Shown here piece after piece: positions 31,307 to 44,100 of a stretch of 64,000 nt of DNA (its first letter is position 1; each line of letters opens with the position of its first letter). This DNA comes from Anniella stebbinsi. Lineage: Eukaryota > Chordata > Lepidosauria > Squamata > Anniellidae. The stretch lies in contig JARDYH010000002.1 of assembly GCA_029215795.1 (NCBI GenBank), forward strand, positions 129,773,001 through 129,837,000. Direction: 5' to 3'. Below the pieces are notes generated by a model, which saw nothing but the letters and a program-made list of their open reading frames with translations, was not told where the DNA came from and did not search any database. The position numbers were made by a program, and so were the translations under genes.

Positions 31307-34300
31307 GTGAGTGTGTAAAATTTTCCCCCCAGTGGAAAATGGGTCTGGAAAGAAGGTTGTGGATTATGGGGAAATGAAGTTAAAAATGATGATGATTGCT
31401 GTACCATCAGTGTGATGCTTAGGCTCTACATACAGCTAGGTCCCTGCTCCCTGAGAGGTTACAATCTAAAATAATGAGAAAGCAAGAGAAGGGCGGTGGG
31501 GGGATTGATGCTAGGTTGCAAGTTTTGACCTGGAAGTTTAAGGATTGTAGACTGCAGTTCTCTACCAACTTACCTGGAAGTAAGTTCCATAGAACTTGCT
31601 GGTATTTACTTCTGAGTAGATGCGTATTTCATTGTTAAGACTGCAAACCCTGTGCACACGTACCTGGGAGTAAATCCCACTGAACAGATTTGAGTTTAGT
31701 TCTGAATAAATGTGTATGCTTATCTAAGTATTGATTGAAAGGTTTAAGTTACAGTCCTGCACATGCTTACCTGGGAGTAATACCCCTTGAGCTTAGTGTG
31801 GCTTACTTCTGAGTAGATGTATACAGGATTGCTCTGTTACCTACTGCTGTTCAGCAAAGCTTATAGGGTAACTTACAAAACCCTCGATGAAATATGCCAC
31901 ACTAAAGGCTGGGAGCATTTTTAAAGCCATGTTTGCCCATGTGAAGAAGAAGAATAAGGGAAAATGAAAAGCTACACACGGGCAACAATCTTTATTAGGG
32001 CCAACCAAAATGTCATAAAATTGTGAGCAGACTTTTGAGTTCTCCAGAGCTCTTTTATCAGGCTGGAACCATAATGTCACAAAATAGAGCAGTGCCTCCT
32101 TTGCTGGGGAGGATTATTAAATTTATGGGGGTGGAGAGACCACTCTATTCATGTTCTGGTCATCCCATATCAAACAGGGAATGGACCTGTGCTCGGATCC
32201 AATAAGGACAGCTTGATTAGGAACTGCTTAGGGCACTGGAAATGAAGGGCTTGGTTTCAGGTGTGTGGGTAGTAAGGGAGTATCAGGAAATTCGTAGGGG
32301 AGCAGTTTGATGGTTGGGTTGCTCGCCCATTCTCTTGCCTGAAATGGCAGCCACTGGCAAGTCTTGTCACTCACCATGGCTTCATGACTATGTGGAGCTG
32401 CCCTTGAGACTGGTCTGAAAGCTGCGCTTATGGTCTGACTGTGGTCAGGCGCCACCCCATAGCAGCTCGTCACACCTCTGTTGATGGGTCTGCATTGGCT
32501 GCTCATCTGGTACTGGGCCAGATAAGATTCTTGTACTAGCCTAGAAAGCCCTGGACAACATGGCACCAAGATTAGTACAGGAAGGCAGATTTCGGTTGAC
32601 CATCAGGCAAATCTTCCTAATGGTCAGGGCAGTCAGACAATGGAACTAGCAGCCTAAGGAGGTGGTGAACTCTCTGTCGCTGGAAATATTTAAGCAAAGA
32701 CTGGACAGCCATCTGTCAGGCTTGCTTTAATATGAATTCTTTCACTGAGCAGGGAGTTGGCCTTGGCCTAAATGGGCCCTTCAAGGACACGCATTCTTCC
32801 TTATCCTGCTTGCTTGATCAGCGAAGTATTCTGAAGAGGCACTCCTGGGGTCTTACATGGGTTGACCTGCCTCGAAGCCACCAGGAGTAGGGCTTCAATC
32901 GTGGTGGCTCCCCCTCCATGGAATGCCCTTCCAGTTGGTATCAGCCCTGCACCTATGTTACAATAGGTAGTATCCAATGTTAGTCCTACATAGAGTAGAC
33001 CCATTGAAATGAATGAGGCTTAAGTTAGTTCTGACTAACTTAAGTCTCATTTTTAACGGGTCTACTCTATGTAGGACTAGCATTGGCTACTATCCAAAGG
33101 GTTTACTGAAGACTTTTCTTTTCAGGCAAGCATTTCCTGACTGATCTGCTTGCTTTTACTGTAATTTTTAATATTTTGAGTTTTAATTTATAGTACACTG
33201 TTCCAATACATCTTCATGCAGAGTGGTTAGTATATTTTCATTATACATAAAATAATCAATAAAATAGATTTGCTGGGGGGCTAAGCAGAAGCTGGGTGTT
33301 GATTTGATAAGTCAAGCTGCCCAGAAAATGGGCTCAAGGCAGGTGAGGATGTTCAAATGCTGATGTGTGCATGGGGGGTGGGGAAATAGGAAGATCGAAC
33401 AGCCATGATACCTGGGGGACAGGGGTACCTGAGAGTCCCTTGTAAGCTGCTCCAAGTGTGATAACAAATGGACAGAATTACCACTGAATGCCTTACTAAT
33501 TACTTTTCTTGGCATGTTTTCCAGTATTTTATTAGATTTAACTGTAGCCTGTGGATAGGGCCATCTTTTTTTTTAAAAAAAAAATGTTTGGCGTGTGGAC
33601 ACTATGTAAAATGTATGGATGCTTTTCACCTGTCTTTTTATATATTTGTCTTCAATAGCAGCTGGGAACAGGGCTGCAGCACGTGGGGAGGGGTGATTTA
33701 ACCTTCAACTCTGGTCCTGATAAAATCCAATTTACTCTTCATTCCAGGCGGGAGGTTTCTTTTGGCACCATGGCCACACAGTGGGAGGGAAAGATGAAAC
33801 CACCAGCCACACCACCCTACCCTCAATCTGCTATTTTATAAGGATACGACACCAAACTATGAGTTTTTAAGGCCACATGTGGTTTGGCCATAAGTAATGA
33901 ATAGTTATTTGCAGAAGATGGGGTGGGGAGGGGAGTAATTGTGGGCAGGTACCAATTTCCTAAATAGTCGCAACACCACTTCTTCCAAAATAACCTTATC
34001 CATGCATTACATGCTACTCTGATGTCTCGTCTGTGATTCTGCTGTAGATAAATGAGTCCTGCACCAAAATGTTTCACTGTATCTTCACCACCTAGCAGGT
34101 GTGTGTTTATTCAGAGCTCCTGCTACTCGGATATGTCCCCTCTCAGAGTGCTATAAAATAGAGTTCAAGCAAAGCATATGCCCCTTGCCTCCAATTTCCC
34201 TTTTCCCCCCAATTAACACTCAATGTTCTGTGGGTATTGAGCTTCCTCCATCTTCATTGGACTGTTTTCTAGAAGGATTGCCTTCTTAGTTTCAAGCAAG

Positions 34301-35088
34301 CTGATGCCTTCCCCTTATTTCTCAATGGCTTCATTGCTGTCGGCACTACCAGAATTTCATACTTATTTCTATTTATTACCTTTATGCCTCACCTCTTTTC
34401 CTCCTTAAGAACCCCAAGACAGTCTACATAATAAACTAACCATGCCACTCATTTTGTGCTCCTTCAGTTGCTTTTACTGTTGTGCTTTTAATGAGTCTGT
34501 GCCTGGCCGAAAGTCAGCCAGTGAGCTTCCGTTGCTGAGTGGGGAGTAGAACCCGGATCTCCCAACTCCCAGTCCAACACTTTAGCTTCCCAGTGTGGTG
34601 TAGTGGCTGGGGGATGCTAGGACTAATCTAGCCTTCTTGAGAGCCAGTACTTCTGAACACTTCCCTTACCGGCTTAAGAAAAGAATTTGCCCTTTATCAC
34701 ACAGTCTCCCTTCTTGCAAAGTTTGGAAGCATACGCAAACCCATGGGATGTTCTTCCTGTTTTGATAGTAGAAGGCATGTCATACACACTCACTTCAGTA
34801 CTGGTACAAAGTCACCTTCACGTTGATGATAATGCAAACCCTGCAGTGTTCTTTCATGGGCAAAGTGGTATATATAAATTAATGACTGCAGCATCCTTCT
34901 GGGTCTATTTTGAGCCACATTGTCTTTTCAAGGTTCAGTTCTACAAAGATCTGTGTCAGCGCATAACTGTACATGATCAGATCTGTGTGAGGTTTCTTGT
35001 AAGGTTGAGCATTATTCTTTGACTTTTGAACTACATATTTTTGTTTTCCCTTCCCCATATTGTGTTTAAGAAGGCTTGCAACTCAATA

Positions 35089-35119
<31 letters not shown>

Positions 35120-38100
35120 GCATTCACACCAGCTTCCCCAAGTGCTGAGAAGTTCCAGGGACTTAGCGCATACCCAGATTTGGCTTCCTTTTGGAACAAG
35201 ATGACTGGAAACGTATAGCAATTTAGTAATATTTTAGTCGCTTCCTGATTTGAAAGAAGGAATTAAGAGGTGCAGGAAGCTCCGTCATATCTCAGCAGAT
35301 TAAGCTAAGGTTTGATTGTCCAAACATGGCAAGTGACTCAGACTTCAGTTCCTATTCACACACTGGCCTAGACTACATCTTGTTTAGGAAGAGAGGCAGA
35401 CAGATATGTCCCTTTTCAGGACTTCCTGGTATTTCCCAGCCTTTCAGAAAGCATCCACTGGTCATCTAGCCAGAAATCTTTCCCAACAAAAGATATGCAT
35501 ATTAAGGAGCATTTCCAGTCATTAATGAGCATTTGCAGTCATTCTGGTCCCATTAGCCCTTTCCTGTTCATTGAGCAGGGGGTTGGACTCTTGCGATGAG
35601 TAGGGGGTTGGACTCAATGGCCTTATATGCCAACTCTACTATTCTATGATTCTATGACCCCCACACTTCTCAACAATATAAACCCATCCAGTGCTTATTA
35701 AACATGGATGTAGTGGCAGGACTTTAGGCCAGAAGCCCTGGTCCCCACACAACTGAATGAGTAAGAACCCCTCCCCCCTCCTATGACCAGGCTGGCTTAC
35801 CACATATTGTTATAAGTGAATTGATAAACATTATCATTGAAAGAGACACACAGCCCTGTAAGATCTTTGAGTCCAGAGTCTGAAATTGTCTAGCTGCAGC
35901 GTTGATAAAACATAGCAGTTAACAAAGCAAACAAACCAGAACCACAGATAAGCAATTGGCTTGTCGTTATCCCAAAGCTATTGGGTCGACCCAGGGATTT
36001 GTGTGAGCAAACTCCCAGCAGGAGTGGCTAAACACCCCAGGGATGCTCCATCCCATGGGTTTTTCAGTGGTGGGTGTGTACAAGGAACTCTGGTTTACCA
36101 AGAGAGAGAGACATGCAACCCAGAGCTGGAACCCAGGGTTTAATTGGATTTTGCACAACTCTTTCTATGTGCTTCCAAAGAGCCGATAGCAGGATAACTT
36201 CATTCTCCCTCCACCTGTGCTGTCTTGACCACCATTCTTTGAGGTAGTAGGCTGAGAATGGCTGAATTCGGGCATATTAGGCAACGGAGGGGGGGGGGGA
36301 CAATCGTCAGTGGTGTTGCTTATTGTGTCGTGTGGGGAGTAACACACAACGCACACACAACTGATAGTACGCTAATGGGGCAATTTAAACAATGGAGGGA
36401 AACAACGGGCTTGCATGTTGTTTAGCCCGAAGCCCCGTTGTTTAACATGTCGTCTGAATTGAGCTCCCCCTCTCTCAGTGGACTATTCCGTTTGGGGATA
36501 GAGTTCTGCTGGCCGGAGCAGCCAAAAAACCCCAGCCGCTCTATACAGCCAGAAGAACTCATGGTGCATGCTGGGATATGGCTGGGGGACTGAGGGAGGG
36601 GGAGGGAGCAGATGCTGCAACCAAAATGGCCGCCGTCCATTATTAGCAACCAGGGCATTTGCCGGTGCCGAGCAGCGCCGGCTGCAGCTTGTCATGTGGG
36701 GAGCTCCGCCTGCCTAACGCACAGTCAGTACGCTATTTACCCCTCCGTTGCCTAATATGTTGTCGGAATTCAGCCAGTGAGTAACAGGCCCATGGTGACC
36801 AGTGAGTTTCATGGCAGCATGGGGATTTGAACCCCGCTTCTCCCTGGTCTTAATCTAACACAATGGCTGCATTCAAACAACACATTAGTCAATGGTGGGT
36901 TGAGTAGCCAACTCACAGTTGGTTATTTTGTGGGTACTCCCCACACAACATATTCCAACACAACTGTGGGTGGTTGGGGCTGGCGTTGAGTGGACTAATA
37001 GTCAACCCAGCATTTGACTGACACAGCCCCCACCCTCCCTCGGTCCTCCCAGTTCTATCCCAGCAGCCTCTGCAAGTTGCAACAGAGTGGCAGCCGCCTG
37101 CCTCTATGGGCTTGTGTTTTAACCCACTCACCTTACGCCATTAATACACTCACCCCTCCACACAACACTTTAAACAACTGGCTTCGAGCTAAACAACTTG
37201 CAAGCCAGTTGTTTCTCTCGGTTGCTTATTTGGACGGAATAGCATACCGTCAGTAGCGAGTTGCCCTCCACACAACACACTAAGCAACACAACTGACCAT
37301 TGTTCCCCCCCCCCCGCCCCCCGTTGCTTAATGTGTTGTCCGAACGCAGCCTCTTTCTGGCTCTTAGTAACAGAACCAAATGCTGTTATTAGTGGAGTCT
37401 GCTACATAGCCTATCAGGTTAGGCGATGGGTAGGCTCACACAACACGTTAGCCTACCCAGTGTGAGTTGTTGTTGAATCGTGGGTTAGTGTGTTGTCTGA
37501 ACCCAGTGCATTTTCCGCAGGATGGATTATTGTGTTATTTAAATGCAGCATTCTGCAGAGTGGGCTATCGTATTGTCTGAATGCGGTGTGTTTTCCACAA
37601 AGTTGTTCGTTAATCATGCAGTGTGGTTTGTTAACCACCCTGAACAAGCCATGGGGTTCTCAAACTGGTTGTTCAAGAAAAATAAACTACACTTCATAGT
37701 TAAGGAGCCCCCTTGCGGAAAATGCACTGCGTTCAGACAGCACGATTACCCATGTTGGATTAGCGTGTTGTGTCAACCCAGCTGATGTGTTGCATTGTTA
37801 CAGTATAGCAGCAAAAAGCAGGCAGGAGCAAAAAGACTGTGACTTTATAATGGGCGAGTATCATCATCATAATTATTACTGGACCTTGGGGTTGAATTCC
37901 AATTTAGGAAATGTTTCAGGGGCTGCATTCCACCCCTGGGCTATGCAAACAGCATGGAACAGTGCCAGGAACAAGAACAGGTGAGCCCAAAGCAAAATGA
38001 GAAGGGCCAGATGCAATTCTTACCCATTTGGACATTCCCCCCCCCCCCCACCAAGCAGGTCAATTCTATATTTGTCTACCCAGGAGTAAGCCCCAGTGCA

Positions 38101-41100
38101 GCAGCTTTCATCCCTGCAAAGTAAGCTCAGTTCCACGCAGGGGAAAGTTTACATGCCCTCTTATCTCTGATCAGAGCTAACCATGAAAGGAGCTTGCTAG
38201 CGGGATGGTGAATTCCAGCAGGCCGGATCTAACCTATGAGCCAGAGGTTCCCCAATCCTGCTTTAATCAGTCCAGGAAAACAATAACCAGAAAGCTGAGG
38301 CACAGGCAACTGTAGCAGAGGCCATAGGAAAACTTAAGGCCATGGAATGTTCACCAGTCATTCTGACTGGAGGGATTTCTCCATTACCCCAAATATGGTG
38401 ATGGGTTACAACGTCAACACAAAACAGAACTTAGGTTTCCGATTTCCTGTCCCCGTTGAAAAAAGCAAAACTATTTTGCTGCTAGCATGACATCTTTCCA
38501 GTAATTAAAATACATTTTACAGTGCTAGAAGTCATGAACTGGTTTTGTCTTTGTTTTTTGTTTGCCAACAGCTGTTTTACCCTCTAAATTTCACTGTGTT
38601 TTTCGTTGAACGACCATTCTTACATTGAGTTCAAGGTTTGTTTGTTTCTTTGAAGATTCATAAAAGCAATCCCTGGAGAATTTCAGAGAGTAAATCAGCC
38701 CTGAAGGCTTGGCCGTAGCCGTGAAAATAATGGGATGATTCTGAATGTAGAAAGCATAGGTGTGTCCCCTGATCCTTATTTTCTACAGCTGTCATTCCAG
38801 AAGTGTTTTAATTGCTGCTTTAGCAATGTTGAGCAAGCCTAGGGATGGATCAAATGAGTCACACGAGAGGAAAACTGTTCTTGCAAGCTGATAAAAATTT
38901 ACCAGTTTCACAGCTGTCTGTAAAACCGGTAAATATGATGAGACTGGACTTCAAAAGCAGAAAATGGTTTCTAATGTTATTTGAAAGCTTTTGCTCCACA
39001 CAGGCTTATGCTAGGGGATTACAAAGCCAAAACGTCACTGGAATGTTGACCCTCTGCCAGTGTTCGGGAGCCTTATTAGAATTATCTGTGACAAGAGGTT
39101 AGGAACAAAGGAAGCAGCCTTATATCAAGTCAGACAATTGGTCCAGCTAGTGGAGTATTGTCTATACTGACTGGGTTCACACATCACACTAACCCACACT
39201 CAGTGGTTGAGTGTGGGTTGTTATTGAACCATTGGATGTTTGTTGAACCGAGAAGTTCGTGTCTGAACCGAAGTTAACTTCCACAAGGTTAACTATGCAG
39301 GATGGCTTATTTTTCTTGAACAAGCCACCTTGAGAACTTATGGTTTGTTATTGGGTTGTTCAGGGTGGTTAAGAAGCCACACTGTGGAAAATGTCCCTGC
39401 TCAGACAACATGAGATCCCTGGTTCAACAAACAACCCACAGTTTAACAACAGCAACAATCCACACTCATCCACTGAGTGTGGGTTAGTGTGTCATGTGAA
39501 CAGCCACACTGACTAGCAGCAACAGCTCTCCGGGGTTATAGATGGGTCTTTTCCAGTCATATCAGGAGATGCCAGGGATTGAACTGGCGACATCTTACAT
39601 GTACAGCAGGTGCTGTCTCATTGGGTGATGACCCTCTTACTGTTCCCATAATGTTCTATAAAAGCTCTGGGTGTTCTGTGACCAGCCCTGTCCCTGCATG
39701 GAAACTGTTTTATGAATGGGCAAGCAACCCACTCAAGGCAGCCATTTTGTGAGAGCGCTCATCTCACTCTCAGCTTTTCAAATGTACCCAGTGACCCCAA
39801 ACTGTTGGGGGGCCCAACTTAGTCAATCTCTAGAATATGGAAATACTCTGGGTGGTAAACACGAGTACCTCAGAACACCCCCTCTCGCTTGAAACTGGTC
39901 AGCCCCCTGTTTTTTGGGGTGCCTAGAACAAATTCAGCATTGGTGGCTAGAAGACATGGTGAAGAAACTTGAATTGAGTCTGACTGAACATGAGCTGGAG
40001 CCCATTTTAGGACCTACTCTGTGGTGACAGTGGCAGCCAAGAAATCTTACTGCTCTGCCACACTGCATTCACACAGTATTGGATAACTTAAGATGTAACG
40101 TGAAACTGTGGTATACCAAAAATGGAAGTGAATGCTTCCTATTACCTCCTCGAGGCTGTGCCAGAAGAGGAGAGATGGGGAGAGTGTGCTGGGTGAAGGT
40201 GTTAGCTAGGTGTTGTGTGTGTATCATCAGGCCATAGTAAGGAAGTATATGCTGTTGAGTTGTCCTGTCTTAAAGCATTGAAAATATTCCAGTAAAGATA
40301 GCTTCCACGTAAAGCTTTGCACATCTCTGAATCTGACTTTGAATATACACCGCATCTCGGTGTACTTCATTGATATTTCTCGCCCCAATCAAATATTTCA
40401 ATTCAAATACTTTGGGCTGTTGTGAGGAGGAGAAGGACATCGAGCTATTTGGGCACTGCAGAAAACTAAAATGGCATACTTTGCTACTGTTGACAAATTA
40501 GAAGACAGACAGGCGTTCAGAATTGGATCCCCAAATGATTTTTGGGCACTGGAAAAATTCTGGATGACCTTCTGATTCAGGATTTTCCATAAAATTCTAG
40601 CCTCCTTTCATTCCTTTCAATGTAATACGTGCACAAGGGGGCTAGATGGAAAAATCACGGAAATAAGTCTAGCAGATGCTCTTCCTGTTACTGTTTCTGC
40701 TCATCATAACAACAGCTGGCAGGGCTGTGATTAAGAACAGGTATGGAAAATTTTGGAAACCATAAACCATACATTTTGGAAACCATAAACCATCAGCAGA
40801 GTGGGTACCTGTAGGGTTGTCCGTAGCCTGCGTTTTTGTGAAATTCCTGGCTTCTTAAAGCTTCCTATGTAGCATGAATTTGTGGTTGAATTGATTGGAA
40901 ACTGTTTGTAGCATGAATTTGTGGTTGAATTGATTGGAAGCAGAACACCCACAACAGCTCCATTTGATGGTGCAGGTTTCTGGCTCTTTTCCATCTGCTT
41001 GGGTTGGTTGGGGAATGTAGGTTTAGAGAATAAAAGGGGGCACATCCACTTTCTCCCTCCCCATAAACTCTGTCATACTCTAATGTACGTTGTTGTCATC

Positions 41101-44100
41101 ATAAATGTACAAATTGCAGGCATTCAAGATATGCAGCTGGTACAGAAAAACAGCTCAAAATTCTCCAAAGTGGGAATGATTCTATAGTTTCTGGTTGGCT
41201 TTCAAAGAGTCCCGGAGACTGATGAGGCCAGCTATGGCAACTAAATAGTTCAAGAACAAGAGGACCCCGTGTGAATAAAATAGGTATGCTCATGGTGGTC
41301 CGTCATCCCCTTTCAGCCCACCCTCTGATAGTAGTGTGCCCCGTTCCTGGTTTGAGGACGTTTTAGCTGTTTTCCTGCGTGATATGTTCCATGCTTCTGT
41401 TTTGTATGTCTGTTTTGTCAATAAATGCTACAGTGCACTAGTGATTTATACTGGGTGTGTGTTCACTTTCTCTCTTTCCTTCCCCCCACCAACTTGATAA
41501 CTGGGACTTCTTTTGCAGCACACTCCTATGCATATTTATTTATTTACAATATTTGTATACTGTTCCACATCGGAGTGATAAACAGCAGATATGATGATGA
41601 TGATGATGATGATTAATGCCATATTAAATTTTTTAAAAAAGAAACTGAGTTCTGACCCAAGGACAGTTTCCTGAATTACCAGTGTTTTCAGGAGGCACCG
41701 GAAGCGACACAACATTGGCACCTGCCTGACCTTCAAAGGCAGGGAATGCCACAGGAGCCATACTGAAGGCTTTTCTCCTGGTAGACTCCAGTTGGGCAGT
41801 AGGTCCATGTGAAGCCACAAGGAGCATGACCTTAGTGACCGGGCAGGTTAGTAAGGGAGAACGCACTCTCTCGGGTATCCTGGTCCAAAATTATTTAGGG
41901 CTTTGTTTACTAGTACCAGAACCTTAAACCTGGCCCAGTAATGAATAGGTAGCCTGTGCAGGTCCCCCCGCAAAGGAGTTGCAGGCTGCCTTGTCTTTAA
42001 GTTCAAGGTTGCATAGTGTTGTGCTGTTAGACTACCAACATGTCCACACTTAACTGACAAGTTGACCCCTGTTGAACCCAGTGGCACTTGCTTTATCATT
42101 ATCTACGATTATTTTTAAAATGCCTACAATATACTAGAGTCCTTTGTCACAATCTGCATCGGGGTGTCTCATCAATTTCAGCCTGAGTGCTGAAGTCCAT
42201 TTTGGAGATGCTCGGGGGTGGGGCCAAAGGCAAAAGTGGGTGCGGCCAAAATAGCATATTTTAGCTTAAAGCACTTATTGCCAGTAACTACAGCTTAGGA
42301 GAGGGAGAAATGTGCAAAACCTGGCAAACCACCAAATATTGAGGGGAAAGGGGGTGGGACCAGGAGAAGGAGGTGTGGCCATCTGGGAGGCCTGGAGAGC
42401 CAGATCTCAGGTTTAACACCCCTTGTCTACTTAACTGGGATGGGGGGGAAAGTGTTATTTAAGAATATGGTAGTGTAAGGTTTATTACACCGATTTTGCT
42501 CATTTTTGTTTTAAATTGAAGCTTGCGCAGTGCAGACATGCATAATTTTTTGAAAGTTCAAAGAAGCTCAATGTTCAAGCTTTACTAGCAGTTCATTTCC
42601 TCCACGCCAAACAGGCAGAGCAGCCACTGGCCAGCAGGATGATGGACAGCCCAGCTTAGCCAATCAGTGCGGCACAAAGGCGGGTGCAGCTGCGCAGTGA
42701 CGCTGTCACTGCCAGGGGGAAGGGGATGGAGGCATCCAGTCAAGGTGCTCAAGGGAGGGGAGGGGTTGGGCTGCACTGCATGCAAATTTCAGAGGGGGGA
42801 TTCACTATGCATGAGCCACATTTGCATTATTCATGAGCCCTTCTGCAGTGAGGGGGGGACTAAGGGACAACAAAGCAGGAAAGGAGCCAGGTGACTGGAG
42901 TCCATGGCGACATGGGCTTTACACTAGCTGGGAAAAAAGCATTAGATTTTGGACGGTTAAAGGCAGCATTTCACTTATGCAGAAATAACTGGAAAAATTG
43001 GATCATTTTGGCTCATGCTGGAATTTAAAGATATAACCAACACTACTAGTCCAACGTGGTCCTTGGGGGTTCGGATCCCAACGTACTTCCATTTAAACTG
43101 AACACTGTATCCTTGGCAAAGGACAGGAAGTGGGGCAGAGATGTTTTTCTTTCCCTTTTTTTAAAAAAAGAAAAAGAAAATTCTGTAAAGAAATAGGTTA
43201 CAGGGAGGGAATCCCAATGGTGCTAACCATGCTGCATAGTGGACTAAGAGACTAACCTTCTCTTTATAGGTCGTGGCTGTTTATGGGACGCTGTCCGATT
43301 TGCTTTCCGTAGCTAGCAGTAAGCTTGGGATAAAAGCAACCAGCGTGTACAATGGAAGAGGTGGACTCATTGATGACATGGCTTTGATTAGGTAAGCTTG
43401 TCCTGAATGGAGTGTTTGCTCATCCGAACTCTCTTGCAGAAGCCAAAGGGGACTGAGGGCCATTCAAAAAAGGGACTGTAAAACTGCCGATCGGGAAATG
43501 GTGAACTTGTACTGGAATGCACCATTACTCTCTGTCATGCTGAAAGTAAGGTCGCCCTGGCCACACCATGCTCTAGTATTTGGGAAGTTGTTGCATGCTT
43601 CTTTCTCCACTTGTGTCCTTGATTTACCTCCTCTGTTTCCTGGTTTGTAGTACACAGTTTCCCATAATGTCTGAAAAGAAGAACCGAGGGTTATCATTAA
43701 CAGTGCCTGTAAACCAAGGGTTGGATCCTGATTTAAGCTGGATCGGTTGCCCTGGCGGAAGTGTCCAACACCACCTCCTTCCCGTGGCAGCTCCTCCTGC
43801 CCTCTGAAAGCACTTTACAGAGAGTCAGGAGACCCTGCTAAATGGGGTGAGCTGTAGTGGGGGGGGGGGGAGAATCCCCCCAAATCAGGCAGAGGGACCT
43901 TCTCTGAGCAGAGTCCTTCCTCTTCAAGAAGGCAGATCTTGGATCCAGCCTCAGGAATGGAAACCCACTTCAAACCATGGCTTCTGATCCTGGTTTGGAG
44001 GTGAGCCAGGGTTAAGGGTAACCATAGTTTGCCCAATCAAGACTGTAAACTGGTTGCTACAAGTGAGAAAGTGGAGGAGGGAGTGCACATGCTCTCGGCG

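Larger units (their letters stand above)
32470..33260 (+). mobile_element. L2-like LINE fragment with two later insertions
   Basis: GLHWLLIWYWAR-like coding near 32490, RASIVVAPPPWNALP near 32890 and a 3' end near 33100-33260 are parts of one LINE C-terminus. They are interrupted by a CR1 3' end (32577-32800) and a palindromic MITE (32974-33090). Confidence 0.6.
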
